This document shows positions 1 to 7,600 of a stretch of DNA of 8,797 bases, piece by piece. The position numbers and the translations under genes were made by a program. Positions within the stretch are counted from its first letter, which is position 1. Each line of letters starts with the position of its first letter. The notes below the pieces were generated by a model. That model was given only the letters and a program-made list of their open reading frames with translations. It was not told the DNA's origin and did no database searches. Origin of the DNA: an uncultured Bacteroidales bacterium (GTDB lineage: Bacteria > Bacteroidota > Bacteroidia > Bacteroidales > Paludibacteraceae); assembly GCA_937911935.1 (NCBI GenBank), contig CALDQH010000102.1, positions 1 through 8,797 on the forward strand. The letters are read 5' to 3'.

Positions 1-1
1 A

Positions 2-247
2 ACCAACGGTGTTTATTGGATTAAGGAAACTTTTGCATGCCCTGCTTATGCAGCCTTGTATATTGTTTGGTTAGGTGCTCTTTGGTTCCACCTTACCCAC
101 GGTGTATGGTCTGCATTGCATACCTTGGGCTTAAACAACAACACTTGGATGCCACGCGTTAAATGCATCTCAAACATCATTTCTACTTTGGTTGTATTGA
201 TGTTTGCAGTTGTGGTTGTTTACTACTTTGTAATGTCGCTAATCTAA
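2..247 (+). CDS. frdC: Fumarate reductase/succinate dehydrogenase cytochrome b subunit, 3' end only
   Basis: This is the C-terminal 81 residues of the membrane anchor that binds haem b and passes electrons between menaquinone and the FrdAB catalytic part. The frame is open from the left edge, so the true start lies outside the window. Two membrane helices are visible: one around residues 17-38 containing WFHLTHG, and a final one rich in Val, Leu and Phe around residues 59-80. His30 in that motif lines up with the haem-ligand His in the (Y/F)HxxxG(L/V)W pattern of the Bacillus/Wolinella-type di-haem cytochrome b558 family. The alignment is from memory. The stop TAA is 25 bases before frdA, and the C-A-B order matches frdCAB/sdhCAB operons, so the three genes are almost certainly cotranscribed. 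Whether it is called frdC or sdhC depends on the in vivo direction; fumarate reduction is usual in Bacteroidales. Confidence 0.93.
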   Translation, partial: TNGVYWIKETFACPAYAALYIVWLGALWFHLTHGVWSALHTLGLNNNTWMPRVKCISNIISTLVVLMFAVVVVYYFVMSLI

Positions 248-272
248 TCAGTAATCAAATAAGAACTTATAT

Positions 273-2354
273 ATGGCTAAAAAAACCAGCAAACAAGAAT
301 TGGCTGAAGCAGCCGAACTTGTTAAAAATACAGTTGTTGATGCTGTATTAGAGGCAAAAGAAAAAGCTGAAGAAGTGGTGAAAGAAGCTGTTAAAGCAGT
401 AAAAGGCGAAACCACTAAAATTGATGCTAAAATTCCAGAAGGTCCTTTGGCAGAAAAATGGAGCAACTACAAAGCTCACCAAAAATTGGTAAACCCTGCT
501 AACAAACGTCGTTTGGATGTTATCGTAGTAGGTACTGGTTTGGCAGGTGCATCGGCTGCTGCTTCGTTGGCAGAAATGGGTTTTAATGTATTGAACTTCT
601 GTATTCAAGACTCTCCTCGTCGTGCACACTCTATTGCTGCACAAGGGGGTATCAATGCTGCTAAAAACTATCAAAACGACGGTGACTCTGTTTATCGTTT
701 GTTCTACGATACCATCAAAGGTGGTGACTACCGCGCACGCGAAGCCAACGTTTATCGTTTGGCAGAAGTGTCTAACAACATCATCGACCAATGTGTAGCT
801 CAAGGTGTTCCTTTTGCTCGCGAATACGGCGGTTTGTTGGATAACCGTTCGTTTGGTGGTGCACAAGTATCTCGTACTTTCTATGCAAAAGGTCAAACCG
901 GTCAACAGTTGTTGTTGGGTGCTTACTCTGCACTAAGCCGTCAAATTGGCAAAGGCAAAGTTAAAATGTACTCTCGCTACGAAATGTTAGACGTGGTTGT
1001 TATTGACGGTCGTGCTCGTGGTATCATTGCACGTAACTTGGTTACTGGTCGTGTAGAACGTTTCTTTGCTCACGCAGTTGTAGTTGGTACTGGTGGTTAC
1101 GGTAACGCATTCTTCTTGTCAACCAATGCGATGGCATCTAACGGTTCGGCTGCTATGCAAATGTATCGTAAAGGTGCTTACTTTGCTAACCCTTGCTACG
1201 CTCAAATTCACCCCACTTGTATTCCTGTACACGGTGCATTCCAATCTAAACTAACCCTTATGTCAGAATCGTTGCGTAACGATGGTCGTATTTGGGTTCC
1301 TAAAAAATTGGAAGATGCTAAAAAATTGCAAGCTGGTACGTTGAAAGGCCGTGACATTCCAGAAGAAGACCGCGATTACTACTTGGAACGTCGTTATCCT
1401 GCATTTGGTAACTTGGTTCCTCGTGACGTTGCCTCTCGTGCTGCTAAAGAACGTTGCGACGCTGGTTACGGTGTAAACTCTACTGGTTTGGCTGTATTCT
1501 TGGATTTCTCCGACGCTATTAAACGTTTGGGCAAAGACGTAGTAGAAGCTAAATACGGTAACTTGTTCCAAATGTACGAAAAAATCGTTGACGAAAATCC
1601 ATACGAAGATCCAATGATGATTTTCCCTGCTATCCACTACACCATGGGTGGTATTTGGGTTGACTACGAACTACAAACTTCGGTTAAAGGTTTGTTCTGT
1701 ATTGGTGAAGCTAACTTCTCTGACCACGGTGCTAACCGTTTGGGTGCATCTGCTTTGATGCAAGGTTTGGCCGATGGTTACTTTGTATTGCCTTACACCA
1801 TTCAAAACTACTTGGCAGACCAAATCTCTGTGCCTCGCATGAGCACCGATCTTCCTGAGTTTGCCGAAGCAGAAAAAGCTGTTCAAGATAAGATAGATAA
1901 ATTGATGGCTATTCAAGGTAAACGCTCTGTAGATAGCATTCACCGCGAATTAGGCTTGGTAATGTGGGACTTTGTAGGTATGGGTCGTACCAAAGAAGGT
2001 TTGGAAACCGCTCTTACCAAAATCAAAGCCATTAAGAAAGAATTCTGGAGCAACGTATTCATTCCTGGTAAAGCAGACGATTTGAACAACGAATTGGAAA
2101 AAGCACTTCGTTTGTCTGACTTTATTGAAATTGGCGAATTGATGGCCCGCGACGCGTTGATGCGCGAAGAATCTTGCGGTGGTCACTTCCGCGAAGAATA
2201 CCAAACCCCCGAAGGCGAAGCCCTTCGTCAAGACGACAAATTCTCGTTCGCTTCTTGCTGGAAATACACCGGCGACGATCAAGAACCCGAATTGTTGAAA
2301 GAAGAACTTAACTACGAATTTGTTAAACGTCAAACCAGAAACTACAAATCTTAA
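273..2354 (+). CDS. frdA: Fumarate reductase/succinate dehydrogenase flavoprotein subunit with N-terminal extension
   Basis: This is the catalytic FAD subunit that interconverts fumarate and succinate on the cytoplasmic face of the membrane. A dinucleotide-binding motif GTGLAGASAA is at 87-96. The RRAHSIAAQGG segment carries His119, the expected covalent FAD attachment site. Predicted active-site residues, by analogy with E. coli FrdA, are His313 (HPT), Arg384 (PRD), His455 (HYTMGG) and Arg489 (GANRLG). The C-terminal helical domain runs from about 525 to the end. Residues 1-50 are odd: a Lys/Glu/Ala/Val-rich, proline-free stretch predicted to be helical, before IDAKIPEGPLAEKW, where close relatives, as I recall them, begin. 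No internal ATG occurs before Met102, and the frame has a stop at 252-254, so the ATG at 273 is the only good start. CGT, GGT and AAC codons dominate, suggesting high expression. Fumarate reductase and succinate dehydrogenase cannot be separated by sequence alone. Confidence 0.97.
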   Translation: MAKKTSKQELAEAAELVKNTVVDAVLEAKEKAEEVVKEAVKAVKGETTKIDAKIPEGPLAEKWSNYKAHQKLVNPANKRRLDVIVVGTGLAGASAAASLAEMGFNVLNFCIQDSPRRAHSIAAQGGINAAKNYQNDGDSVYRLFYDTIKGGDYRAREANVYRLAEVSNNIIDQCVAQGVPFAREYGGLLDNRSFGGAQVSRTFYAKGQTGQQLLLGAYSALSRQIGKGKVKMYSRYEMLDVVVIDGRARGIIARNLVTGRVERFFAHAVVVGTGGYGNAFFLSTNAMASNGSAAMQMYRKGAYFANPCYAQIHPTCIPVHGAFQSKLTLMSESLRNDGRIWVPKKLEDAKKLQAGTLKGRDIPEEDRDYYLERRYPAFGNLVPRDVASRAAKERCDAGYGVNSTGLAVFLDFSDAIKRLGKDVVEAKYGNLFQMYEKIVDENPYEDPMMIFPAIHYTMGGIWVDYELQTSVKGLFCIGEANFSDHGANRLGASALMQGLADGYFVLPYTIQNYLADQISVPRMSTDLPEFAEAEKAVQDKIDKLMAIQGKRSVDSIHRELGLVMWDFVGMGRTKEGLETALTKIKAIKKEFWSNVFIPGKADDLNNELEKALRLSDFIEIGELMARDALMREESCGGHFREEYQTPEGEALRQDDKFSFASCWKYTGDDQEPELLKEELNYEFVKRQTRNYKS

Positions 2355-2357
2355 GCC

Positions 2358-3113
2358 ATGGAAAAAGCAATTAATATAACATTAAAAGTATGGCGTCAAG
2401 CTGGCCCTAAAGCAAAGGGTGGTTTTGAAACCTACAAACTTAACAACATTTCGACCGATAGCTCGTTCTTGGAAATGTTGGACGTACTAAACGAACAATT
2501 GGTAAGCGAACGCAAAGAACCTATCGCATTTGACCACGACTGTCGTGAAGGTATCTGCGGTATGTGCTCGCTATACATCAACGGACATCCACACGGACCT
2601 GACGCTGCTGTTACCACTTGCCAATTGCACATGCGTAAATTCAAAGATGGTGATACCATCACCGTAGAACCTTGGCGTTCTAACGCATTCCCTGTAATCA
2701 AAGACTTGATGGTGGATCGTGGTGCTTACGATAAAATTATCCAAGCAGGTGGTTTCGTGTCGGTAAATACAGGTGGTGTTCCTGATGCTAACGCAATTCC
2801 AATTCCTAAAAAAGATGCTGACGAAGCTATGGATGCTGCTTCTTGCATTGGTTGTGGTGCTTGCGCTGCTGCCTGCAAAAACGGTTCTGCTATGTTGTTC
2901 GTTTCTGCTAAAGTAAGCCAATTGGCTTTGCTACCTCAAGGTAGAGTAGAAGCAGCTGCACGTGCAAAAGCCATGGTTGCTAAAATGGACGAATTAGGCT
3001 TTGGTAACTGTACCAACACTGGTGCTTGTGCTGCCGAATGTCCTAAATCAGTTTCTTTGTCTAATATCGCTCGCTTGAACCGTGAGTTCTTGTGTGCTAA
3101 ATTCAAAGACTAA
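2358..3113 (+). CDS. frdB: Fumarate reductase/succinate dehydrogenase iron-sulfur subunit
   Basis: This 251-residue subunit carries electrons between the FrdA flavin and the cytochrome b anchor through three Fe-S clusters. The N-terminal ferredoxin-like domain has Cys62, Cys67, Cys70 and Cys88 for the [2Fe-2S] cluster. The C-terminal domain has CIGCGACAAAC (Cys163, 166, 169, 173) and CTNTGACAAECP (Cys218, 224, 228). By analogy with E. coli FrdB, Cys163/166/169/228 bind [4Fe-4S] and Cys173/218/224 bind [3Fe-4S]. All expected ligands are present. The start ATG is three bases after the frdA stop, so translation is probably coupled. The gap of 17 residues between Cys70 and Cys88 is longer than in E. 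coli FrdB, which I believe is normal for the Bacteroidota and Bacillus type. It is the last gene of the operon; hairpins follow directly. Confidence 0.97.
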   Translation: MEKAINITLKVWRQAGPKAKGGFETYKLNNISTDSSFLEMLDVLNEQLVSERKEPIAFDHDCREGICGMCSLYINGHPHGPDAAVTTCQLHMRKFKDGDTITVEPWRSNAFPVIKDLMVDRGAYDKIIQAGGFVSVNTGGVPDANAIPIPKKDADEAMDAASCIGCGACAAACKNGSAMLFVSAKVSQLALLPQGRVEAAARAKAMVAKMDELGFGNCTNTGACAAECPKSVSLSNIARLNREFLCAKFKD

Positions 3114-3124
3114 TACATAAAATG

Positions 3125-3159
3125 TTTTTAAAGGTTGCTTAAAATCCCTCCTTTAAAAA
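3125..3159 (+). terminator. AT-rich hairpin after frdB
   Basis: A perfect 10-bp inverted repeat, TTTTTAAAGG (3125-3134) and CCTTTAAAAA (3150-3159), encloses a 15-base loop and starts 11 bases after the frdB stop. It is followed by TTATTTTA. It may end the frd transcript weakly or protect its 3' end. Its right arm and loop overlap a segment that can pair with the next hairpin. Confidence 0.5.
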
Positions 3160-3186
3160 TTATTTTACAGAATTGAGTTAGGAGGG
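3146..3186 (+). promoter_or_regulatory. Possible antiterminator pairing between the two hairpins
   Basis: CCCTCCT (3146-3152) is exactly complementary to AGGAGGG (3180-3186). This pairing excludes both flanking hairpins, since it uses the right side of the first and the left arm of the second. The geometry is that of a four-segment attenuator. It is a paper fold only; no leader peptide or ligand-binding core was recognised. Confidence 0.3.
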
Positions 3187-3214
3187 TAATCAAATCGGTT
3201 ACCCTCTAATTTTT
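3181..3214 (+). terminator. Hairpin plus T-run just upstream of the lipoprotein gene
   Basis: GAGGGTAA (3182-3189) pairs perfectly with TTACCCTC (3199-3206), and G3181 and T3207 can add a G-U pair. The loop is 9 bases and TTTTT lies at 3210-3214, so it has intrinsic-terminator form. Only 12 bases separate it from the next ATG, leaving no room for a promoter in between. It is therefore either the final terminator of the frd operon or a regulated hairpin in the 5' leader of the lipoprotein gene. Confidence 0.55.
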
Positions 3215-3226
3215 AAATTATATATT

Positions 3227-3841
3227 ATGAAAAAGATTTTTTACTCCTTGTTTTTATCAATGGCATTGGTAGCTTGTGGCTCAATGCAACAAACAACAAC
3301 CCCTGCAGGCTCTAACGCTAATGCTGCTACTCAAACTCCTGCTGCTACTCAAACGACAACAACTGCTCCTACTACCAATAATGCTAATGGTATGGATGCG
3401 TTGGCTGGATTGTTAGGTGCAGCACAACAACCTGCTCAATCAGAAAGTTATACCGCTGGTCAACAATCGGGTGTGGCTTTGAAAGCACTTTATGCTCAAT
3501 ACAAAGCCGATGGTAAGCTTGATTTTTCTAACATCAACAACTTGCTTAACATCGTAAATTTGTCGGCTCAAGTGCAAAAAGTTACCAAAGCCGAAGAAGG
3601 AACAGTTGATTATTCAGAATTTGGTAAAGGTTTGATTGCAGGTTCTGTAAACTTGGTAAATGAGTTGAATCAAGAAAAAGTGGTAGATTTGTTGACCCAA
3701 CAATTATCTAAAATAGACACATCAAAAATTACAGAGGCTGCCGATAAAGCGCAAACAACTGTTAATACTGTTACCGAAAGCATTGCTAATGTAAAAGAAG
3801 CTTCGACTTCGGTGATGGAGATTATCAACTTGTTTAAGTAA
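3227..3841 (+). CDS. Small predicted lipoprotein of unknown function
   Basis: The 204-residue product begins with a lipoprotein signal: Lys2-Lys3, a hydrophobic core, then the lipobox LVAC with Cys17 as the lipidated residue. After it, residues 20-56 form a low-complexity Thr/Ala/Asn/Gln linker, followed by a short hydrophobic patch (MDALAGLLGAA, 56-66). From about residue 76 to the end the sequence looks mainly helical, with a regular hydrophobic pattern and no cysteine. It resembles small hypothetical lipoproteins I associate with Bacteroidales, but I cannot name a family or function. No acidic surface-export signal follows Cys17, so attachment facing the periplasm is more likely than surface display; this is inference. 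The gene stands alone between hairpins. Codon use resembles that of its neighbours, giving no sign of recent transfer. Confidence 0.85.
   Translation: MKKIFYSLFLSMALVACGSMQQTTTPAGSNANAATQTPAATQTTTTAPTTNNANGMDALAGLLGAAQQPAQSESYTAGQQSGVALKALYAQYKADGKLDFSNINNLLNIVNLSAQVQKVTKAEEGTVDYSEFGKGLIAGSVNLVNELNQEKVVDLLTQQLSKIDTSKITEAADKAQTTVNTVTESIANVKEASTSVMEIINLFK
3323..3354 (+). repeat. 14-bp direct repeat in the lipoprotein linker
   Basis: GCTGCTACTCAAAC occurs at 3323-3336 and again at 3341-3354, with an 18-base period (six codons). It encodes the repeated AATQT segments of the Thr/Ala-rich linker. The in-frame period means slippage would change linker length without breaking the gene. Confidence 0.7.
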
Positions 3842-3864
3842 GATAGACTTGAAGCAACTTTAAA

Positions 3865-3895
3865 GCAGCCGCGTCCTAAGGGATGCGGTTGTTTT
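3865..3895 (+). terminator. Strong terminator after the lipoprotein gene
   Basis: A stem of up to 12 bp with three G-U pairs (3865-3876 with 3881-3892) closes a TAAG loop and runs into GTTTTG. The core is CCGCGTCC/GGATGCGG. It lies 24 bases after the lipoprotein stop and only 4 bases from the stop codon of convergent trmO. The trmO transcript would also read through a stem here, but the T-run is better for the plus strand. Confidence 0.75.
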
Positions 3896-3896
3896 G

Positions 3897-4565
3897 TTAT
3901 AGGGGTTGGATATCGGTAACGATTAGTTTACCGTTAGTAACGGTAAAGCGGATGTTGAGGTTGCTGTAGGTAACACCGTACACCTTGGAAGGGTCGTTTT
4001 GGTAGGTAGGGCGTGGGTCTTGCGAAAGCAGTTGGATGATGCTTTGACGCTGTTCTTGCGGAATTGCTACCAATAAATGCTCGGGAATTTCTACCTGCAG
4101 GGTTTGCCACGCTACTTGGGTTGAGAAGCCGCCTTTAGCTTCTGGAATGCTGTCGCTGTGGGGCAGGTAGGGCTTAATATCTAAAATGGGTGTGCCGTTC
4201 ATTAAATCGGCACCGCTTACCCACAAAATAGGTCCATCAGGAGAGTGTAGCTCTATCTTTTCTATTTTTACGCACGATAGTCCCATTTTGTTGGGTCGAT
4301 ACGGCGAGCGCGTGGCAAAAACGCCCATGCGGGTATTGCCGCCCAAACGAGGTGGGCGAACCGTTGGCGAAAAAGGAACTTCTTTGTTGGCAGAGAATTC
4401 CCAAATTAACCATACGTGCGAGTAGTCTTCTAATCCGCGGTACACATCGGGGTTGCGAAATTCTTCAGCCAAGACAATGCGCGAGAGAACCCCCACCAAA
4501 CCACTTTGGCGAGGAATGCCGAACTTCTCGGTAAAAAGGTTTTCTATGTGTCCGATACTAATCAT
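3897..4565 (-). CDS. trmO: tRNA (N6-threonylcarbamoyladenosine37-N6) methyltransferase TrmO
   Basis: This is the TsaA/YaeB family enzyme that methylates t6A at position 37 of certain threonine tRNAs to m6t6A, using S-adenosylmethionine. The hallmark stretch RPPRLGGNTRMGVFATRSP (70-88) is intact, followed by YRPNKMGLS. The early FGIPRQSGLV and the later DPRPTY (183-188) are also family motifs. The product is 222 residues from the ATG at 4563-4565, which matches the usual start (MISIGHIEN, like E. coli MSSFQFEQIGVI) and the approximately 235-residue E. coli length. A TTG at 4592 would add nine residues from repeat DNA and is unlikely. It lies 120 bases downstream of mfd on the same strand and may share its transcript, as I see no clear promoter in the gap. 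Confidence 0.95.
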   Translation of the reverse strand: MISIGHIENLFTEKFGIPRQSGLVGVLSRIVLAEEFRNPDVYRGLEDYSHVWLIWEFSANKEVPFSPTVRPPRLGGNTRMGVFATRSPYRPNKMGLSCVKIEKIELHSPDGPILWVSGADLMNGTPILDIKPYLPHSDSIPEAKGGFSTQVAWQTLQVEIPEHLLVAIPQEQRQSIIQLLSQDPRPTYQNDPSKVYGVTYSNLNIRFTVTNGKLIVTDIQPL

Positions 4566-4593
4566 GGTTGAAAGTCTAAGGTCAAAGGTCAAA
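4566..4593 (-). repeat. Four 7-bp degenerate tandem units abutting the trmO start
   Basis: On the minus strand the units read TTTGACC, TTTGACC, TTAGACT, TTCAACC and then directly ATG of trmO. The first two are identical and the last two have diverged. The array fills 28 bases with no gap and forms the immediate trmO leader. A possible weak -7 box (GACCTTTG) overlaps the first two units, but it lacks the TA. Confidence 0.7.
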
Positions 4594-4614
4594 AAAGAAT
4601 CTTTGTGGTTGTTG

Positions 4615-4663
4615 AATCGCAGAATCGTTGAATCGTTAAAAACGATTTATCGATTAAACGATT
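4615..4663. repeat. Symmetric array of three AATCG and three CGATT on an 8-bp period
   Basis: On the plus strand AATCG occurs at 4615, 4623 and 4631, and its reverse complement CGATT at 4643, 4651 and 4659. Each unit is separated from the next in its half by exactly three bases. The two halves fold on each other. The centre, AATCGTT-AAA-AACGATT (4631-4647), is a perfect 7-bp hairpin and the outer pairs are divided by 3-base internal loops. There is no T-run, so it is not a standard terminator. It lies between mfd and trmO in their shared transcription direction. Confidence 0.8.
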
Positions 4664-4667
4664 ATAC

Positions 4668-4680
4668 GTTGCGAAGCAAC
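4668..4680 (-). other. Small hairpin just after the mfd stop
   Basis: GTTGC and GCAAC pair around a 3-base loop. On the minus strand the loop reads TTC, so the tip reads GCTTCGC. It begins 5 bases after the mfd stop codon. It lacks a U-tract and may be an mRNA 3'-end or processing structure rather than a terminator. Confidence 0.45.
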
Positions 4681-4685
4681 AAGCA

Positions 4686-7600
4686 TTACTGCATCTGCAT
4701 AAAGCAATCGTAGGCTTGTTGGACGCTGCTTATGTTTAATAGGGTAAGCGTGCGCTTGCCGTTTTCTTCTTTAAACAGGGTGCCTCGTGGGTTCTCTACC
4801 GCATACATGAGCATCTTATTAAAGATTTCCGATTGATAAAACTTAGAATCGAAGTTGCTAAGTAGGTAGGCGGTAAGTTTGCCCTTGCGTAGGGTCATTT
4901 TTTCGATTCCGCTGCGCGTGCCTACATGGCGCAGACGTACCACTTGGATTAGTTCCTTGGTAACCTCGGGCAATTCGCCAAAGCGGTCTTTTAGTTCTGC
5001 TTCAAAAGCCGTTAATTCTTCTTCGGTTTTCAGACCATCTAAGCGACGGTATAGCTGAATACGTTCCGATACGCTCTCTACATAGGTAGCAGGCATAAGC
5101 AATTCCAAATCCGATTCAAACAGGCAATCGGTGGTATAGTTGGTGGCTTCTGCTGCAATTTCTTCGGCAAAAAGATCGGCAAAATCTAAGTGTTTGAGTT
5201 CGCCAATGGCCTCGTCTAATATGCGATGATAGGTTTCGTAGCCCAAGTCGGCTATAAAACCGCTTTGCTCGCCTCCTAAAATATTACCAGCACCACGTAT
5301 GTCTAAATCTTGCATGGCAATGTGAATGCCGCTGCCCAGGTCTGAGAAGTTTTCGATGGCTTGCAATCGGCGTCGCGAGTCGGGCGAAAGACCGCTAAGC
5401 GGCGGAGCGATGAGGTAGCAAAATGCTTTTTTGTTGGTACGCCCAACGCGTCCGCGCAATTGATGCAAATCACTCAAACCAAAGTTTTGCGCATCGTTGA
5501 TAAACATGGTATTTACATTCGGAATATCAATACCTGATTCGATGATAGAGGTGGCAAGTAGAATATCGTACTCGTAATTGATAAAGTTAAGAATAATTTC
5601 TTCTAACTTTTCGCTATCCATTTGTCCGTGTCCGATGCAGATGCGTGCTTGGGGAACCAATTTGCGAATGCGATTTTCTAAATCGGGCAAATTGCCAATG
5701 CGATTGTTGACAAAAAAGATTTGTCCGCCACGGCTTATTTCAAATTCAATGGCTTCTTTTATGGTGTCGTCGTCCCATGTCATTAACTCGGTTTGAATGG
5801 GATAACGGTTGGGAGGTGGCGTGCTAATAATGGACAAATCGCGTGCTCCCATGAGCGAAAACTGCAACGTTCTGGGAATGGGGGTTGCCGTTAAGGTAAG
5901 CGTGTCGATGTTGGCGCGTACTTGTTTGAGTTTTTCTTTGGCGGCTACCCCAAATTTTTGTTCTTCGTCGATGATAAGTAGGCCTAAATCTTTAAATTTT
6001 AAGCTTTTACTCAATATTTTATGCGTGCCAATTAGGATATCTATTTTGCCTGATGCTAAATCTTCGGTAATTTCTTTTACGTCCGATGCTTTTCGGGCAC
6101 GGCTGAGGTAGTCCACCTTGCAAGGGAATCGTTTGAGGCGTTTGCTAAAACTTTTGTAGTGCTGAAATGCCAACACGGTGGTAGGTACCAAAACGGCAAC
6201 CTGTTTGCTATCGCAAGCAGCTTTAAAGGCAGCGCGCATGGCAATTTCTGTCTTGCCAAAACCCACATCGCCACAAATTAGGCGGTCCATGGGACGGTCG
6301 CTTTCCATGTCGCGTTTTACCATGGTGGTAGCCTTGGCTTGGTCGGGGGTATCTTCGTAAAGGAACGACGATTCCAATTCTTGTTGCAAATAACTATCAG
6401 CCGAATAAGCAAATCCTTTCTCTGCTTTGCGTTTGGCGTATAAAGCAATGAGCTCGCGCGCAATGTCTTTTACTTTCTTTTTGGTTCGGTCTTTTAAGTT
6501 AGTCCATGCTGCCGTACCCAATTTGTTCAGTTTGGGCGGTTCTCCGTCTTTGCTTTTGTATTTAGAGATGCAATGCAGGCTATGGATATTTACCAAAATC
6601 ATGTCGTCGTCTTTAAAGGTGAGTTTAATCACCTCTTGCTCTTTGCCGCCGTTATTTAGGCGGATAAGACCTCCAAAACGACCCACGCCGTGGTCTTGGT
6701 GTACAATGTAATCGCCCACTTGTATTTGCATCAATTCTTTTAGCGACATAACTACCTTGCCTGCTCGGGTTTTGGTAGATTTGAGCGAGTACTTATGGTA
6801 ACGTTCAAAGATTTGATGGTCGGTGTAGATGCAAATTTTTAAATCGTGATCGATAAAACCTTCGTGCAGAATCTGAATGACTGGTGTAAAACCAATGTTT
6901 TCGGGTCGGTCTTCGAAAATTTCTTTTAATCGTTCTATTTGTTTGGGATTGTCGCTGCAAACAAATACTTTATAACCATTAGCTTGATTCTCTACAAAAT
7001 TGGTGGCAACCAAATCAAAGTTTTTATGAAAAATGGGTTGCACGTTTTGATTAAAGTGCACTTGTTTTCGAGCAGAAAAATGGTTGCGCAATCCCCATTC
7101 GATGCAGCGGTAGGGTGTGAGGCTTGTTTGGACCGTATCTGTGTCCATAAAAAGATTGCTATCTGTGTTTTGGATGGCAATTTTTTGCATTGTTTCGATG
7201 CAGTATGCCGCATCGAACACTCCCATTATCGTTTGGGGAGTAAAAAACTGAAAAATGGGGACTAAATCTTCTTGTTCGGTGTTGACCGTATTGGAGATAA
7301 TGGAAATTTCGTTTAACGATTCGATGGATAGCTGGCTTTCGATGTCAAAACTACGGATGCTATCAATGTCGTCGCCAAAAAAGTCGATACGGTAGGGGAC
7401 GTCGTTAGAAAACGAAAATACGTCTATTAAACTACCACGTACCGAGAATTGCCCCGGTTCATACACAAAGTCGGTTTGCTCAAATCCGTATTCGATAAGG
7501 AGTTCTACAACATAATCGGTACTGAGGCTGTTGCCAACTTGTAGGTGCAAGGTTTCTTTGCTGAGTAGTTGCGGAGCAATGACCAGTTCGGTAAGGGCTT

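Noticed and set aside
348..905. 185-codon minus-strand frame inside frdA
   Set aside because: Strongly biased frdA codons leave the opposite strand free of stops; the product is Thr/Cys/Phe-rich with no recognisable motif. The same holds for the other antisense frames over frdA and frdB.
2541..2621. Unusually long spacing between the third and fourth Cys of the [2Fe-2S] site in FrdB
   Set aside because: Longer than in E. coli FrdB, but as far as I recall typical for the Bacillus and Bacteroidota type, so not a defect.
4566..4592. TTG start giving TrmO nine more residues
   Set aside because: The added residues come from the 7-bp repeat array, while the ATG at 4563-4565 gives the normal family N-terminus.
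4615..4663. CRISPR-like array or intrinsic terminator at the AATCG/CGATT block
   Set aside because: Units are 5 bp with 3-bp gaps, far too short for CRISPR, and no T-run follows on either strand.
4453..4713. 86-codon plus-strand frame over the trmO 5' end and the repeat gap
   Set aside because: Antisense shadow of trmO; its second half is just a translation of the repeat arrays.
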